A stretch of 64,000 nucleotides of DNA from Gammaproteobacteria bacterium (GTDB taxonomy: Bacteria > Pseudomonadota > Gammaproteobacteria > GRL18), in contig JADGDG010000003.1 of NCBI GenBank assembly GCA_016744995.1, forward strand, positions 1 through 64,000, written 5' to 3'. Positions 63,691 to 64,000 of the stretch are shown piece by piece (within the stretch, counting starts at the first letter, position 1; each line of letters begins with the position of its first letter). The notes below the pieces were generated by a model. The model saw only the letters and a list, made by a program, of their open reading frames with translations, did not search any database and was not told the origin of the DNA. The position numbers and the translations under genes were made by a program.

Positions 63691-64000
63691 ATGAAACAGG
63701 ATATGTTGATAAATAAATCTTTCTTGGGCGATGCTTCCTTAAGCCATCAAAGCACTTTTTCGTGTAACAATAACCTTAGACAAAGCCAATTACCTAAAGT
63801 GCTTTTTAATGCCTGTATAGTTGGCATGCTAAGCTTTAGTACAAGTATTCAGGCAGAAAACTTACTTGAAGTTTATGGACTGTCTTACCAGACCGATCCG
63901 GTTCTTAAACAGGTTATTTCACAAAGGCAATCTATTGGTGAGGGCTCTGTTCAGGCATTTGCAGCATTTTTACCTCAAATCAGTGCCTCAGCCAGCACCA
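63691..64000 (+). CDS. TolC-family outer membrane efflux/secretion protein, 5' part only
   Basis: 103 codons up to the right edge. ATG 63691 with GGA about ten bases upstream. An unusually long N-region (about 37 residues, MKQDMLINKSFLGDASLSHQ...) precedes a hydrophobic stretch (VLFNACIVGMLSFSTSIQA) that looks like the true signal peptide, cleaved near QAEN. Then LLEVYGLSYQTDPVLKQV and AAFLPQISASAS, the typical first helix of TolC-type proteins. A later start at the internal Met (about residue 49) is too close to the cleavage site. Partner genes lie beyond the edge; type I secretion or efflux cannot be distinguished. Confidence 0.85.
   Translation, partial: MKQDMLINKSFLGDASLSHQSTFSCNNNLRQSQLPKVLFNACIVGMLSFSTSIQAENLLEVYGLSYQTDPVLKQVISQRQSIGEGSVQAFAAFLPQISASAST

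Overview
The window reads as chromosomal DNA of an AT-rich, probably marine gammaproteobacterium. The grounds are a pfa-type polyunsaturated fatty acid (PUFA) synthase, gammaproteobacterial-style ftsK, ald and trxB genes, a two-gene DUF4212/sodium-solute symporter, a PEP-CTERM protein and a large hybrid sensor kinase. I saw no rRNA, tRNA, CRISPR array, integrase or intact transposase gene. The genus is not resolvable from the sequence.

Layout. (1) 1-15159, minus strand: two giant PUFA synthase genes. pfaA (KS-AT-seven ACPs-KR-DH) is followed by a pfaC-like gene (KS-CLF-AT-DH-DH...) that runs off the left edge. An acyltransferase sits inside PfaC and no separate pfaB lies between them. (2) 16032-18850, plus strand: a compact CHAD protein / ParA-type ATPase / Nudix hydrolase operon, suggesting polyphosphate handling and possibly polyphosphate-granule positioning. 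(3) 18945-26195, minus strand: a membrane-anchored unknown, a wrecked toxin-antitoxin module, an FGE-sulfatase-domain protein, then a tight five-gene operon (DUF4212, SSS symporter, unknown, cNMP/CBS/DUF294 protein, DnaQ-like exonuclease), probably for acetate or another organic acid and its regulation. (4) 26546-29989: single-chain pyruvate carboxylase. (5) 30159-38315: a phosphate-acquisition block with Pit transporter (behind a textbook Pho box), glycerophosphodiesterase, a PEP-CTERM exported protein (behind a Pho-box-like site and a hexanucleotide repeat) and alkaline phosphatase. (6) 39340-45555: a 1706-residue hybrid kinase with three periplasmic solute-binding domains, paired with a REC-HD-GYP response regulator that should lower c-di-GMP.

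(7) 45757-58317, all minus strand: an accessory island of short, unrelated genes. They include a Cdd1-like HhH protein, DUF6429, an alpha/beta hydrolase, small membrane proteins, a SUKH-like protein, a P-loop ATPase with zinc ribbon and winged helix, a nitrobindin-like protein, a SLATT protein with a small partner, a DUF6602 nuclease-like protein and a membrane patatin. The spacers carry several related palindromic repeats (families A, B and C here) and attC-like hairpins. This looks like a cassette array or repeat-driven gene-capture region, with several genes of conflict or defence type. (8) 58494-64000: a MITE-like palindrome and then core genes ftsK, ald, trxB and the start of a TolC-family gene.

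The phosphate theme recurs. The CHAD/Nudix operon would act on stored polyphosphate, while pit, GDPD and phoA bring phosphate in.
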